A stretch of 64,000 bases of DNA, from the NCBI RefSeq assembly GCF_026391055.1, contig NZ_JAPLET010000017.1, positions 372,001 to 436,000 of the forward strand, given 5' to 3'. Each line of letters begins with the position of its first letter. Position 1 is the stretch's first letter. Positions 1-8,404 of the stretch are shown here, piece after piece. The notes beneath the pieces were generated by a model, which was not told where the DNA came from, ran no database searches, and was given only the letters and a program-made list of their open reading frames with translations. Source of the DNA: Spirosoma sp. Lineage in GTDB: Bacteria; Bacteroidota; Bacteroidia; Cytophagales; Spirosomataceae. The translations under genes and the position numbers were made by a program.

Positions 1-686
1 TTTTTGACAGCAATACTATACTTTGGTAACTGTCGACAGCCGTTCAGCTCCAGTTTTTTTGCAATATGTGCCTTATGATTCACTGCCGTTCGGTAGCTGA
101 TATTCAACTTCTCGGCGATTTCACTTGCGGTATTACCATTTGCAATCATCCGTAAAACTTCACGTTCCCGTTGTGTTAGTCGGTTAAGTTCATCGCGCGT
201 TCTATCTGATATTACCTCTATTCCAAAGTTCTTAAGTAAGCCCATGAAACCGTTGCTATAATAGCAACCTCCATTGCTTACCGTCTGGAAACAACGATAC
301 AACTCATCCAGTCCATCTGTAGCATACAGAAAGCCGAAGAATCCGATCTTCATGGCATTGGCTACCATTCTGAGGTCAGGATTTCGGGTGTATAAAATAA
401 ATTTGGTTTGCTGATTTGACTCCTGCATTTGCTCAACGATATCGAAGCTACGCTGCCCGGAAATCTCTGACTCCAGGATAACACATTGTGGACGCTTGAC
501 CCGGATCTGCTGGAGTGTATCCTCCATCTCCACTGCGCGGCCCACCACATTATAGCCTTGCTCCTTTAAAAGCTGACTTAATACTTCACAATTGAACTGT
601 TCTGATTGCGCAACGAGAATCGAAAAGTCTCGCCGGCGAATCGCGAATTTTTTAGTGATCTCCTCATCACTGACGAATTGGCTCAT
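1..686 (-). CDS. LuxR/NarL-type response regulator with degenerate receiver, 3' end cut by window
   Basis: I translated this frame by hand from the ATG at 686; about 228 residues are visible and the C-terminus lies beyond the window edge. The C-terminal part is a canonical LuxR/GerE helix-turn-helix (LTQREREVLRMIANG, then NISYRTAVNHKAHIAKKL), so it should bind DNA. The N-terminal part has the pattern of a receiver domain, but its catalytic residues are changed: the acidic pair is Q27-S28, the phospho-acceptor position in the VILESEISG strand is Glu72 instead of Asp, and the usual FLxK lysine is Ala (FLYATDG). It therefore looks like a phosphorylation-independent pseudo-receiver with a built-in Glu at the acceptor site. 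No histidine kinase is seen beside it. The gene is divergent from the small gene at 917 and shares with it a region holding a perfect inverted repeat. Confidence 0.85.
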   Translation of the reverse strand, partial: MSQFVSDEEITKKFAIRRRDFSILVAQSEQFNCEVLSQLLKEQGYNVVGRAVEMEDTLQQIRVKRPQCVILESEISGQRSFDIVEQMQESNQQTKFILYTRNPDLRMVANAMKIGFFGFLYATDGLDELYRCFQTVSNGGCYYSNGFMGLLKNFGIEVISDRTRDELNRLTQREREVLRMIANGNTASEIAEKLNISYRTAVNHKAHIAKKLELNGCRQLPKYSIAVK

Positions 687-752
687 GACATTCTTCACGT
701 ATAGATGGATCAATGTAACACACTTGCATACTATTCTGTAACACTCAATGTT

Positions 753-834
753 TGAAATCACCATTTTCCCGGACGAAATCAACCATTTAGTTGAAACTTT
801 TTGGGTGATTTCGTCCGGGAAAATGGTGATTTCA
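753..834. repeat. perfect 29-bp inverted repeat in divergent intergenic region
   Basis: Arm 753-781 and arm 806-834 are exact reverse complements, 29 bp each, around a 24-nt AT-rich loop. The arms begin TGAAATCACCATTTTCCC and are not followed by a T run, so this is a poor intrinsic terminator. It lies between the regulator start (686) and the divergent gene (917), where neither gene would need a terminator. An operator, a cruciform or a small palindromic mobile element are the possibilities; nothing in the window copies it. Confidence 0.9.
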
Positions 835-916
835 CGCATAACGGTTTGCTTTCAGCGTAAAGTCAGGTCTACTTTTGGTTATCCAATTGCAAAAAACATA
901 TTTTGACCATCGGGCG

Positions 917-1300
917 ATGAATCAGGAAGAATCAGCAAGATCGTTTGGCTACGAAGCCTCAGAAGAGGAGATCCAGAAAGTCATTTTGGCGTGGGCACAG
1001 GCAACGGAAGCATTTCACTATCGCTTCGCTAAATTGGATCGAATCATAAATACGCTACAAACAATGGGCCGCCGACAGACACCGGCATTCCGGGCTCGTT
1101 TGAATCGACTTATCGAACTTCGTCAGCATATGGGCGATGTTATGATGACTCTGTTACTGGATATGTCCGGGTCAAAACCAGGTCAGTCAACGCAGTTATC
1201 AAAGCCGGGTCAGCTTCACTCTCATGCCAGTTTACTGGATGAATTGAACCGAAAAATTGATGCTGAATTACTAGGTACTTCAACAGTAGCTCAAGCTTAG
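917..1300 (+). CDS. small hypothetical protein, largely helical
   Basis: I do not recognise this family. The 127-residue product is rich in Glu, Gln, Arg and Leu and should be mostly alpha-helical: an acidic N-terminal segment (EESARSFGYEASEEEIQ), then a basic helix-rich middle (RARLNRLIELRQHM), then a Ser/Gly/Pro linker with two SKPGQ copies and a final short helix. No signal peptide or membrane segment is seen. I chose the ATG at 917; an in-frame TTG at 875 would add 14 residues. It is divergent from the pseudo-receiver regulator and is followed 29 nt later by a clear intrinsic terminator, so it is probably monocistronic. Confidence 0.6.
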   Translation: MNQEESARSFGYEASEEEIQKVILAWAQATEAFHYRFAKLDRIINTLQTMGRRQTPAFRARLNRLIELRQHMGDVMMTLLLDMSGSKPGQSTQLSKPGQLHSHASLLDELNRKIDAELLGTSTVAQA

Positions 1301-1329
1301 TGTTCACCCCTCCCTATTAATAAAGGTTG

Positions 1330-1361
1330 GCCTCGATTCAAAAAAATCGGGGCTTTTTTTT
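1330..1361 (+). terminator. intrinsic terminator of the small gene
   Basis: A 9-bp stem (GCCTCGATT with AATCGGGGC, one G-U pair) is followed directly by eight T residues. It lies between the stop at 1300 and the convergent dnaG stop at 1369. Confidence 0.85.
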
Positions 1362-1368
1362 ATTACCA

Positions 1369-3480
1369 CTATCCTGAAATAACCGTTCCCAACAGGCTCG
1401 ATATCTCAATATCTATCCGTTTGAAATGCATAAACTCAGTTAACAACTGATCGGCTTCTTCCGGAGACTTACTTCCCGACTCACGCAGCAGTTGCTGTAG
1501 CGTAGCCATTCGCTGCTCGGCCAGCAATTTTTTAATACGTAGAATATTCCGATAAGCAGCATCAGCCAGAATCCCGACCTCTTCTTCCGACGGAACAAAG
1601 ATTTCGTGCTTTAGCCACCCTTCACTGATTTCGTAGCGCGGTGTCGTTAAATGAATTGCCTGATTCTGGATTTCGGCACCACCTGGCCAATCTGAAGCGT
1701 CAGAACGACGGTTCAGAAAGTCATCGGCGGTCAGAATATCCCCACGCGAGTAGGCCTCTCTAAAGAGGGTCAGAATTAGGTCGTAAGGTGCTGTATGAAA
1801 TTCTATTTCATGCAACTCACTCAGCACATACTGGCAAAGCGTTATACCGGGCTCCAGTTCGCGTACACCGTAGTTTATCAGCAGTCTTACACACTCCTCC
1901 TCCTGATAGGATAACGGCGTTCTAACGCCTTTTGTGCGCTCATCCGTAGTGAATTTACCCGGAGCAACGACTTCGGCCGGAAAATTCATTTCAGAAAGCT
2001 CCGGCGCAAAGCCGTCGAGTAGTGAATTTATATCATCGAGTGAAGGCTCAGCAGGCGGCATTGCCTGAGGATTCGTCGCCTTTCGGGCTGATGAATCGCC
2101 CGTTCGCTGCTGCCGCTCAGCATCCTTTTTACTCTGATCGTGCTGCTTTCGCAGCAGTCGGTTAATTTCCGATATCACCGATTGCTCGCTGACATGAAAG
2201 ACCTGCGCTACCCGCTGCGACAGGGTCTGGCGTTTAAGCGCATCCGGTATTTTGGTAATACTGGCACATACATCGGAGATACCTTCAGCTCGTTTGAGTG
2301 GGTCATCACCTGCTTCGGTTAGCCAGCGGCTGGCCTTAAAGTCGATGAAATCCTGCGAATGCTCCCGAATGTAGGTTTTGAAATCATCAGCACCGATTTT
2401 ATGTACGTAGCTATCCGGGTCTTCGCCATCGGGTAAAAGCAGGAGTCTAAGGTTAAGCCCCTCCTCCAGCACCATATCAAGTCCACGTAAAGCCGCTTTA
2501 ATACCTGCCGCATCGCCATCATAAAGAATCGTGACGTTTGGCGTGAAGCGGGAAATCAGGCGAATCTGCTCCGTAGTCAGAGATGTCCCCGACGAAGCGA
2601 CCACGTTTTTGATGCCCGCCTGGTGAAGAGAAATCACATCCGTATAGCCTTCGGTCAGATAACAGACATCCTCCTGACGGATGGCCTGTTTTGCCTGATA
2701 GATACCGTACAGAACCTGGCTTTTGTGATAAACCGACGTTTCCGGCGAATTAAGGTATTTAGGAGCAGCACCACCCGGCTGGTTCTTATCTGTTTTTAAA
2801 ATCCTTGCTCCAAAAGCAATAACCCGTCCCGACACGTTGTGGATCGGGAACATAACCCGCCCCCGGAACCGGTCAAATACTTTGCTGTCGCCCCCGGCCG
2901 AACCCTCCTTGACTAAAATAAGCCCGGCTTTCTCCAGCAAATCCCGACTATAGCCACGGCGTATACCTTCTTTCAACAACGCATCCCACTGGTCGAGCGT
3001 ATAACCCAGCTCAAAGGCATCGATGGTTGGATTGGTAAAGCCCCGCTCCCGGAAGTAACTCAGGCCAATGCTTTTACCTTCGTCGGTCGTTTTGAGCTTC
3101 TCCTGAAAAAACGTTTTGGCAAAGTTCAGAACGATTAGTAAGCTCTCGCGTTCGTTCTGCCGCAGCAGATCTTCGGGAGTTTGTTCCTGCTCCTCAATTT
3201 CGACGCCATACTTCTTGGCCAGATAACGTAATGCTTCGCCGTAACCAATATTCTCGATATCCATGATAAAGCGGACCGAGTCTCCCGCTTTGCCACACCC
3301 GAAGCATTTGTATATCTGCCGGGTGGGGTTAACGTTGAATGACGGTGTTTTCTCATTATGAAACGGGCAGCAGGCAATGTAGTTACTACCTCGTTTCTTG
3401 AGCGATACGAAATCATTTATTACCTCCAGAATGTCGGCTGACTGGCGAATTCGTTCGACGGTTTCTTCAGGGATTCGCAT
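1369..3480 (-). CDS. dnaG: DNA primase
   Basis: DnaG makes the RNA primers for chromosome replication. The 703-residue product has the CHC2 zinc finger at the N-terminus (C38, H41, C59, C62, in CPFHNEKTPSF and CFGCG), the RNA-polymerase core, and a TOPRIM domain near residues 270-360 (TEGYTDV; LYDGDAAG). A Gln/Lys-rich linker leads to a helical C-terminal region where the replicative helicase normally docks. Length is somewhat above the usual ~600-650. The start at 3480 (MRIPEETVERI) is preferred to an in-frame TTG at 3510, because that codon lies inside a consensus -7 box at 3508-3515. It converges with the small gene upstream in the window and is not in the classic rpsU-dnaG-rpoD arrangement. 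Confidence 0.97.
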   Translation of the reverse strand: MRIPEETVERIRQSADILEVINDFVSLKKRGSNYIACCPFHNEKTPSFNVNPTRQIYKCFGCGKAGDSVRFIMDIENIGYGEALRYLAKKYGVEIEEQEQTPEDLLRQNERESLLIVLNFAKTFFQEKLKTTDEGKSIGLSYFRERGFTNPTIDAFELGYTLDQWDALLKEGIRRGYSRDLLEKAGLILVKEGSAGGDSKVFDRFRGRVMFPIHNVSGRVIAFGARILKTDKNQPGGAAPKYLNSPETSVYHKSQVLYGIYQAKQAIRQEDVCYLTEGYTDVISLHQAGIKNVVASSGTSLTTEQIRLISRFTPNVTILYDGDAAGIKAALRGLDMVLEEGLNLRLLLLPDGEDPDSYVHKIGADDFKTYIREHSQDFIDFKASRWLTEAGDDPLKRAEGISDVCASITKIPDALKRQTLSQRVAQVFHVSEQSVISEINRLLRKQHDQSKKDAERQQRTGDSSARKATNPQAMPPAEPSLDDINSLLDGFAPELSEMNFPAEVVAPGKFTTDERTKGVRTPLSYQEEECVRLLINYGVRELEPGITLCQYVLSELHEIEFHTAPYDLILTLFREAYSRGDILTADDFLNRRSDASDWPGGAEIQNQAIHLTTPRYEISEGWLKHEIFVPSEEEVGILADAAYRNILRIKKLLAEQRMATLQQLLRESGSKSPEEADQLLTEFMHFKRIDIEISSLLGTVISG

Positions 3481-3507
3481 TGAATACGTATTGATTGGTC
3501 TATTAAT

Positions 3508-3515
3508 CAAAGGTA
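3508..3515 (-). promoter_or_regulatory. -7 box of dnaG promoter (TACCTTTG)
   Basis: On the minus strand this reads TACCTTTG, an exact match to the Bacteroidota -7 consensus TAnnTTTG. No good -33 TTTG is present. It would give a leader of about 20 nt before the ATG at 3480. Confidence 0.6.
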
Positions 3516-3704
3516 CACCGAAAGTTATGTTTTCGTTTACGCAACTTACAAGGATGAGATAGCCTAATTAGCCATCTGGCAGCGTTTTTGCTGACTCCTT
3601 CTTGAGTTTCAGACTCATATCATACAAGAGTACATCTTATGCCGTAAGAATTTATGATTTCACTTCTCCACTTTTCCAAAAGCAGGGATTCTTACTACCC
3701 GACC

Positions 3705-5069
3705 ATGTCCAAACGTAGCCAGCGGGGTCTACTACTCAGTCTGACATTGCTGGTTTTATTACAGGCATGTCGGGTACAGCCAACGGACCCGGAACCCCTG
3801 ATGCCCCAGGGAAAAACGGCTGATCTGTACAAGGGTGACATTGCAACCCAGTGGGCGGATCTTCAGCTGAAACTGACGAAAACAACTGCCGGATTTACTC
3901 CCCCAGTGGCCGCAAGGGCCTACGGTTATGCAGGTCTTACCTTGTATGAAGCGGTAGTACCAGGCATAACAACCCGGCGGTCTCTTGTAGGACAGCTCCA
4001 AGGACTTACTACGCTGCCACAGGCAGAGTCGGGTAAAACATACAACTGGGCACTAAGCGCTAATGCCGCCGAAGCAGCCATTTTACGAAGCCTTTATCCG
4101 ACAACGAGTACCACTAATAAGACCACGCTGGACTCGTTGGAAACTGCCTTACAAACGGCATTTAAAGACACCGACGAAACCGTAAACCAGCGCTCAATTG
4201 AGTTTGGAAAGAAAATTGCTAGCGCACTTTTTGAATGGTCAAAGTCTGATGGTGGTGACGCTGGTTATAGCCGAAACTTTCCGGCCAGCTATATTGTACC
4301 CACAGGTGCTGGTCTTTGGCAACCCACCGAGAACGGGCAGAAAATACCCATGCAGCCCTATTGGGGCCAGAACAGAACGTTCCTGAAAGCCAATAACGAT
4401 CTGCCGATGCCCAAACCACTGCCCTATTCTACCGATACCAAATCGGCCACCTTTGGCCAATACCTAGATGTATACAACAAATCAAAGAATCTAACCCAGA
4501 CGGAGAAAGAAATTGCTGTCTGGTGGGCCGACAATCCTGCCGAAACGTTCACCCCTCCCGGCCATTCCTACAACATTGCCCGGATTGCCGCCTTGGAAAC
4601 TAAAGCCAACCTTGCAAAAGCGGTTGAAACGTTTGCGCGCACCGGAATTGCGGTAGCCGATGCCTTTACTCTCTGCTGGCGCTGCAAGTACACCTACAAT
4701 AATATGCGCCCTTACACATACGTCCGACTGGCTATTGACCCAGGCTGGATTCCATTCTGGCCAGCTCCTCCATTTCCTGGTTACCCATCAGGACATGCTA
4801 CCCAATCGGCGTCGGCAGCTACTGTACTGACGGCTTTATACGGCGAGAACTTTGCGTTTACGGATAACTCGCACGTGAGTCGGGCCAAAGATGTTACTCG
4901 AAATGTTGAGTTCAAGGCGCGGTCGTTTACGTCGTTTGCGCAGGCAGCGCAGGAATCAGCCGATTCTCGCTTTTACGGCAACATACACACCAAACAGGAC
5001 AACGAAACCGGCCTGATCGAAGGAAAAAAGATAGGAGCCAATGTAAACGGGCTAACCTGGCAAAAGTAA
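3705..5069 (+). CDS. vanadium-dependent haloperoxidase / PAP2-type lipoprotein
   Basis: The 454-residue product carries a type II signal (LLVLLQAC lipobox), so it should be an exported lipoprotein. The C-terminal half has every residue of the vanadium chloro/bromoperoxidase and acid-phosphatase (PAP2) active site: K-x6-R-P in KYTYNNMRP, PSGH in GYPSGHA, and R-x5-H in SRFYGNIH. It could oxidise halides with peroxide or act as a phosphatase; the sequence does not decide. The spacing and the overall layout (long N-terminal helical domain, DNETG after the last His) resemble bacterial VCPO-like proteins more than membrane PAP2 enzymes. The ATG at 3705 puts the lipobox in place; an ATG at 3654 in the same frame would add 17 residues ahead of the signal. 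It stands alone between dnaG (divergent) and purF (convergent). Confidence 0.88.
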   Translation: MSKRSQRGLLLSLTLLVLLQACRVQPTDPEPLMPQGKTADLYKGDIATQWADLQLKLTKTTAGFTPPVAARAYGYAGLTLYEAVVPGITTRRSLVGQLQGLTTLPQAESGKTYNWALSANAAEAAILRSLYPTTSTTNKTTLDSLETALQTAFKDTDETVNQRSIEFGKKIASALFEWSKSDGGDAGYSRNFPASYIVPTGAGLWQPTENGQKIPMQPYWGQNRTFLKANNDLPMPKPLPYSTDTKSATFGQYLDVYNKSKNLTQTEKEIAVWWADNPAETFTPPGHSYNIARIAALETKANLAKAVETFARTGIAVADAFTLCWRCKYTYNNMRPYTYVRLAIDPGWIPFWPAPPFPGYPSGHATQSASAATVLTALYGENFAFTDNSHVSRAKDVTRNVEFKARSFTSFAQAAQESADSRFYGNIHTKQDNETGLIEGKKIGANVNGLTWQK

Positions 5070-5084
5070 CTGGTTAAAAAAGTA

Positions 5085-5150
5085 AAGCGTCTGGAGTTAG
5101 TGAAGGAGTCATGTTATGCACTGACCTGCTTTCATTAACTCCAGACGCTT
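5085..5150. terminator. 20-bp hairpin between convergent genes
   Basis: Arms 5085-5104 and 5131-5150 pair over 20 bp with one G-U, loop 26 nt. There is no strong T run. It lies between the haloperoxidase stop (5069) and the convergent purF-type stop (5167), so it probably ends both transcripts. The arm word GGAGTTAGTG followed by GGAGTCAT recurs at 52013-52030. Confidence 0.65.
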
Positions 5151-5166
5151 CAGCGTTAACTAAAAC

Positions 5167-7059
5167 CTAATAGGCTCTTACCAGTTTCCCTTCCATAAAG
5201 TTAACGAAGGCCTTATTAACAACATTATTCCCGCCGGGCGTTGGATAATCGCCCGTGAAGTACCAATCGCCGGAATGGTTGGGGCAGGCTTTATGCAGAT
5301 TCTCAACGGTCTGATACACAACTGCAACTTCAGCTTTCAAATCAGCAGGTGTAACAATTTCCGCTACTTTACGCGACAGTTCGTCGTGCGTAAATGGCTC
5401 GAAGACCGCTTTAACGTAGTTCTGCTTGTTGGCATTGCCAGACTCTATCGCAGCCACACATTGGCCGTACACTTCCTCCAGCAGATCCTCCTGGCCCCGA
5501 TCGCGGAGAAGCTCAAGTGCCGCCCGGAAACCAATGAACTCCTTAAACTTCGACATATCAATGCCGTAACAGTCTGGGAAACGAATTTGAGGAGCTGAGG
5601 AAACAATGATAATTTTCTTGGGACCAAGCCGATCCAGCATCCGCAGAATACTCTTCTCCAGCGTAGTACCCCGAACGATGGAGTCATCAACTACAACCAC
5701 ATTATCCTTGCCTTTCTTAATCACCTCGAAGGTAGTGTCATACACGTGCGACACCATATCGTCCCGCTGCGAATCGTCGGCGATAAAGGTGCGCAATTTC
5801 ACATCTTTAGCAACCAGCTTTTCAATCCGTGGCCGGAACGAAAGCACCCGATCCAGTTCCTCTTCGAACAGGATACCATCCATGATGGCTTTCTTACGCT
5901 GCTTGGCCAGGTGGTCTTCCAGCCCTTCCACCATACCGAAGAAAGCGGTTTCTGCTGTATTTGGTATGTAAGAGAAGACGGTATTTTCGAGATCGTAATC
6001 TATTTCTTCGAGAATCTGCGGTATAAGCAGTTTCCCTAACGTCTTGCGTTCGTTGTAAATATCGGGATCGGTAGCCCGTGAGAAGTAAATCCGCTCGAAA
6101 CTGCATGATTTCTTCTCGATAGGCTTCACAAACTCCTGTTCCCTGTATTCACCGTATTTGTCGATGATGAGCGCATGGCCGGGCTTCACTTCCTGTATCG
6201 CGCTGTAGTCGACATTAAAGGCTGTTTTGATGGCGGGTTTTTCAGACGCCACAACAACAACTTCATCATCGGCATAGTAATAAGCGGGACGAATACCGGC
6301 CGGATCGCGAGCTACGAAGGCAGCTCCATAGCCTGTCATACCAACCATGGCGTAGCCACCATCGAAATCACGGCAGGAACGGTGCAGAACGCGCTGTAAA
6401 TCGAGATTATCTTCAATAATATCCGACAGATCGGGATTTTCATAGATACCCTTGAACCGTTCAAACACGCGCTGGTTTTCTTCGTCCAGGAAGTGTCCGA
6501 TTTTCTCCATCACCGTTACGGTGTCAACCTTATCCTTCGGATGTTGACCCAGCGAAACGAGCTTATCGAACAGTTCTTCAACATTCGTCATGTTGAAATT
6601 ACCCGCTACCACCAGATTACGGCTGCGCCAGTTACTTTGCCGGAGCATAGGGTGGCAGTTTTCGATCTCGTTAGCCCCGTGCGTACCGTAGCGCAGGTGG
6701 CCCATCCAGACTTCGCCAGTGAAGGCGATGTTCTCCTGAAGCCATTTAGCGTCTTTAGCTTTGTCTTTATTGCCTTTGAGCGCTTTACGAAATTTTTTAT
6801 TAACCTTTTCGAAGATGTCCGTTACGGGTCGTTGGTCGACGGAACGGTAGCGGCTGATGTAGCGGTGTCCGGCGGGTACATCCAGTTTGATGTTGGCAAT
6901 CCCGGCACCGTCCTGCCCGCGATTGACCTGCTTTTCCATAAGCAGGTAGAGTTTGTTAGCGCCGTAGAGCGCTGTACCGTACTTGTCAATGTAATATTGG
7001 TACGGTTTGCGCAGCCGGATCAGGGCAATACCGCACTCATGTTTGATGGCGTCGCTCAT
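5167..7059 (-). CDS. purF: amidophosphoribosyltransferase-type protein (PurF family, long form)
   Basis: PurF catalyses the first step of purine synthesis, PRPP plus glutamine to phosphoribosylamine. The 630-residue product begins MSDAIKHECGIAL, so Cys9 would be exposed as the N-terminal nucleophile after removal of a short propeptide, as in class II glutamine amidotransferases. NRGQDGAG and GHLRYGTHG match the glutaminase domain. The PRPP loop is VVVVDDSIVRGTT near residue 450. It is longer than the usual 470-510 because of insertions between the domains, a form I associate with Bacteroidota. Some genomes carry a shorter canonical PurF as well, so the exact role is not certain. The start at 7059 is fixed by the catalytic Cys and by a -7 box at 7138-7145. 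Confidence 0.85.
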   Translation of the reverse strand: MSDAIKHECGIALIRLRKPYQYYIDKYGTALYGANKLYLLMEKQVNRGQDGAGIANIKLDVPAGHRYISRYRSVDQRPVTDIFEKVNKKFRKALKGNKDKAKDAKWLQENIAFTGEVWMGHLRYGTHGANEIENCHPMLRQSNWRSRNLVVAGNFNMTNVEELFDKLVSLGQHPKDKVDTVTVMEKIGHFLDEENQRVFERFKGIYENPDLSDIIEDNLDLQRVLHRSCRDFDGGYAMVGMTGYGAAFVARDPAGIRPAYYYADDEVVVVASEKPAIKTAFNVDYSAIQEVKPGHALIIDKYGEYREQEFVKPIEKKSCSFERIYFSRATDPDIYNERKTLGKLLIPQILEEIDYDLENTVFSYIPNTAETAFFGMVEGLEDHLAKQRKKAIMDGILFEEELDRVLSFRPRIEKLVAKDVKLRTFIADDSQRDDMVSHVYDTTFEVIKKGKDNVVVVDDSIVRGTTLEKSILRMLDRLGPKKIIIVSSAPQIRFPDCYGIDMSKFKEFIGFRAALELLRDRGQEDLLEEVYGQCVAAIESGNANKQNYVKAVFEPFTHDELSRKVAEIVTPADLKAEVAVVYQTVENLHKACPNHSGDWYFTGDYPTPGGNNVVNKAFVNFMEGKLVRAY

Positions 7060-7137
7060 GAGGGAGTTTGTCGATGCACGTTGATTTTGATAATACTGAG
7101 GTAACGGCTCTGCTTTGGCAATGGTTCGAGCCCTAAA

Positions 7138-7145
7138 CAAAAGTA
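7138..7145 (-). promoter_or_regulatory. -7 box of purF-type gene (TACTTTTG)
   Basis: Exact TAnnTTTG on the minus strand, 78 nt ahead of the ATG at 7059, implying a leader of about 70 nt. No matching -33 element was found. Confidence 0.5.
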
Positions 7146-7160
7146 GTCAAAAACGATAAG

Positions 7161-7799
7161 CTATTCGTCGCCTGAGTTATTCGCTTTTGTAGCCCACCCA
7201 TACATTAATTGAAATATAATGACGGATGAAATAGTGCCAACCAACGAACCCACGAAAACATCTTCAACAAAATGCTGGAAAAGATACACCCGCGAATACC
7301 CGGCAAGAACGCCTAGTAATAGCCAAATCCAGCCCCTGTTCTTATTTTCATCCAGAAACGCCATTAGACCAAATAAAGCGAAGGCCGTAATGGTGTGGCC
7401 CGATGGAAAGCTGTTGTAGCTGAAAATATCCAAGCCTTCGATGAGGTGATATTGAAAGCTTGAATGTTCAAAATATTTTAGAGGTCGGGGCGAGCCCTTG
7501 AAGACAACCTTCTTCAAAAACTCGGAGATCAGAGTCGACAGTGCGAAACTGGCAAAGGCCATCAACCCGATACGCCTGTTTAAAAAAACGAGAAGGAGAC
7601 AGACCGCAGCAAAAAAAATCCCATCGCCCAGATACGTGATGTACGGAAAAAGGGCGTCGGCAACCGGGCTATTACGCGTATTGACCCACTGCATTAGCTG
7701 CTCCTGAGAATAAATCAATTGCAGTAGGCCAAATAGCAGCAACAGGAAAGCATATGGAAGGAAAAAGAGCCAGTTTTTACGCAAAAAATCAATTACCAT
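7161..7799 (-). CDS. membrane PAP2-family phosphatase
   Basis: A 212-residue integral membrane protein with about five to six hydrophobic segments and the three phosphatase motifs: KGSPRP, PSGHT, and SRVYLFQHFVEDV (SR-x5-H-x3-D). Family members remove phosphate from undecaprenyl pyrophosphate, phosphatidate or phosphatidylglycerophosphate; the substrate cannot be read from sequence. It starts 17 nt after the gldH stop and is probably co-transcribed with it. The ATG at 7799 is chosen; a GTG at 7808 would add three residues. Confidence 0.9.
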   Translation of the reverse strand: MVIDFLRKNWLFFLPYAFLLLLFGLLQLIYSQEQLMQWVNTRNSPVADALFPYITYLGDGIFFAAVCLLLVFLNRRIGLMAFASFALSTLISEFLKKVVFKGSPRPLKYFEHSSFQYHLIEGLDIFSYNSFPSGHTITAFALFGLMAFLDENKNRGWIWLLLGVLAGYSRVYLFQHFVEDVFVGSLVGTISSVIIFQLMYGWATKANNSGDE

Positions 7800-7816
7800 C
7801 AGCAGCACAAGTCGGT

Positions 7817-8293
7817 TTAATGAGAAGGAGCGGCTTTTTCGACGGTAATACCTACGCTCATGATATTGAGCAACGGGTCCTGACGCATGTACTGCCGCAG
7901 TTGCATGGTGTATTTTCCCGGTTTCGGAAAACGGTAATTACGTTTCATCAGAAACTTGTGGTCGAAGAGATCGCCTAAGCCATCGCCATTGGGTTTCCCT
8001 GTTTTAGGGTCCATCAGGATTAACTCATCCAGACGGGATTCGAGTTCTTTACCAGTAGCATCGCGCAGGTAGCGGGTCAGGTAGAGATTATAATACCCGT
8101 ACGACAGGCTATTGCGTAGGTTGTAGTAAATGTTGTAGGGAACCGATGTATCGGTGATCTCGAACGTAAACGAAGGGGCATTTTTAATGTACCACTTGCC
8201 GTCTTCGATATCCGTGTATTCTTTATAAACTGCGCTCGAATCGCAGCCGCCGAGCAGCAACGTCACCAGTAATACTAATCCCAATCGTTTCAT
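7817..8293 (-). CDS. gldH: gliding motility lipoprotein GldH
   Basis: A 158-residue lipoprotein (LLLGGC lipobox) that matches GldH, one of the lipoproteins needed for gliding and type IX secretion in Bacteroidota. Typical features are the opening CDSSAVYKEYTDIEDGKWY, the central YNIYYNLRNSLSYGYYNLYL and the DPLLNIMSVGI end. GldH sits in the envelope; its biochemical role is not known. It leads a probable gldH-PAP2 unit. Its promoter is a full consensus match and is interleaved with the blaI promoter on the other strand. The ATG at 8293 is used; a GTG at 8302 is less likely. Confidence 0.92.
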   Translation of the reverse strand: MKRLGLVLLVTLLLGGCDSSAVYKEYTDIEDGKWYIKNAPSFTFEITDTSVPYNIYYNLRNSLSYGYYNLYLTRYLRDATGKELESRLDELILMDPKTGKPNGDGLGDLFDHKFLMKRNYRFPKPGKYTMQLRQYMRQDPLLNIMSVGITVEKAAPSH

Positions 8294-8315
8294 AGACCTC
8301 ACTCAAAATAGTACA

Positions 8316-8347
8316 CAAATCTACAACGGGGCGGCTGGCTTTTCAAA
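8316..8347 (-). promoter_or_regulatory. gldH promoter, full Bacteroidota consensus
   Basis: On the minus strand TTTG (8344-8347), a 20-bp spacer, then TAGATTTG (8316-8323). The -33 element overlaps the first copy of the CAAACGATAAAAA direct repeat, so a protein bound there could block gldH. Confidence 0.75.
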
Positions 8348-8386
8348 CGATAAAAAACTACTTAATTAGTTTGCAAACGATAAAAA
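8341..8386. promoter_or_regulatory. putative BlaI operator: direct repeats around an 18-bp palindrome
   Basis: CAAACGATAAAAA occurs at 8344-8356 and again, exactly 30 bp on, at 8374-8386. Between and overlapping them lies AAACTA-N6-TAGTTT (8355-8372). BlaI/MecI repressors bind dyads next to their own promoters, so this is the obvious candidate site. One repeat covers the gldH -33 box, the other lies in the blaI spacer. Confidence 0.55.
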
Positions 8387-8400
8387 TAGTTTTAGATTTG
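8370..8400 (+). promoter_or_regulatory. blaI promoter, full consensus, apparently leaderless
   Basis: TTTG (8370-8373), a 19-bp spacer, then TAGATTTG (8393-8400). Only four T residues separate the -7 box from the ATG at 8405, so transcription should begin at or within a few bases of the start codon. Confidence 0.75.
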
Positions 8401-8404
8401 TTTT

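Noticed and set aside
875-916. Upstream TTG start for the small gene
   Set aside because: An ATG 42 nt downstream is available; kept as an alternative only.
6493-7104. 203-residue frame on the plus strand
   Set aside because: It lies wholly antisense to the well-supported purF-type gene and has no family features.
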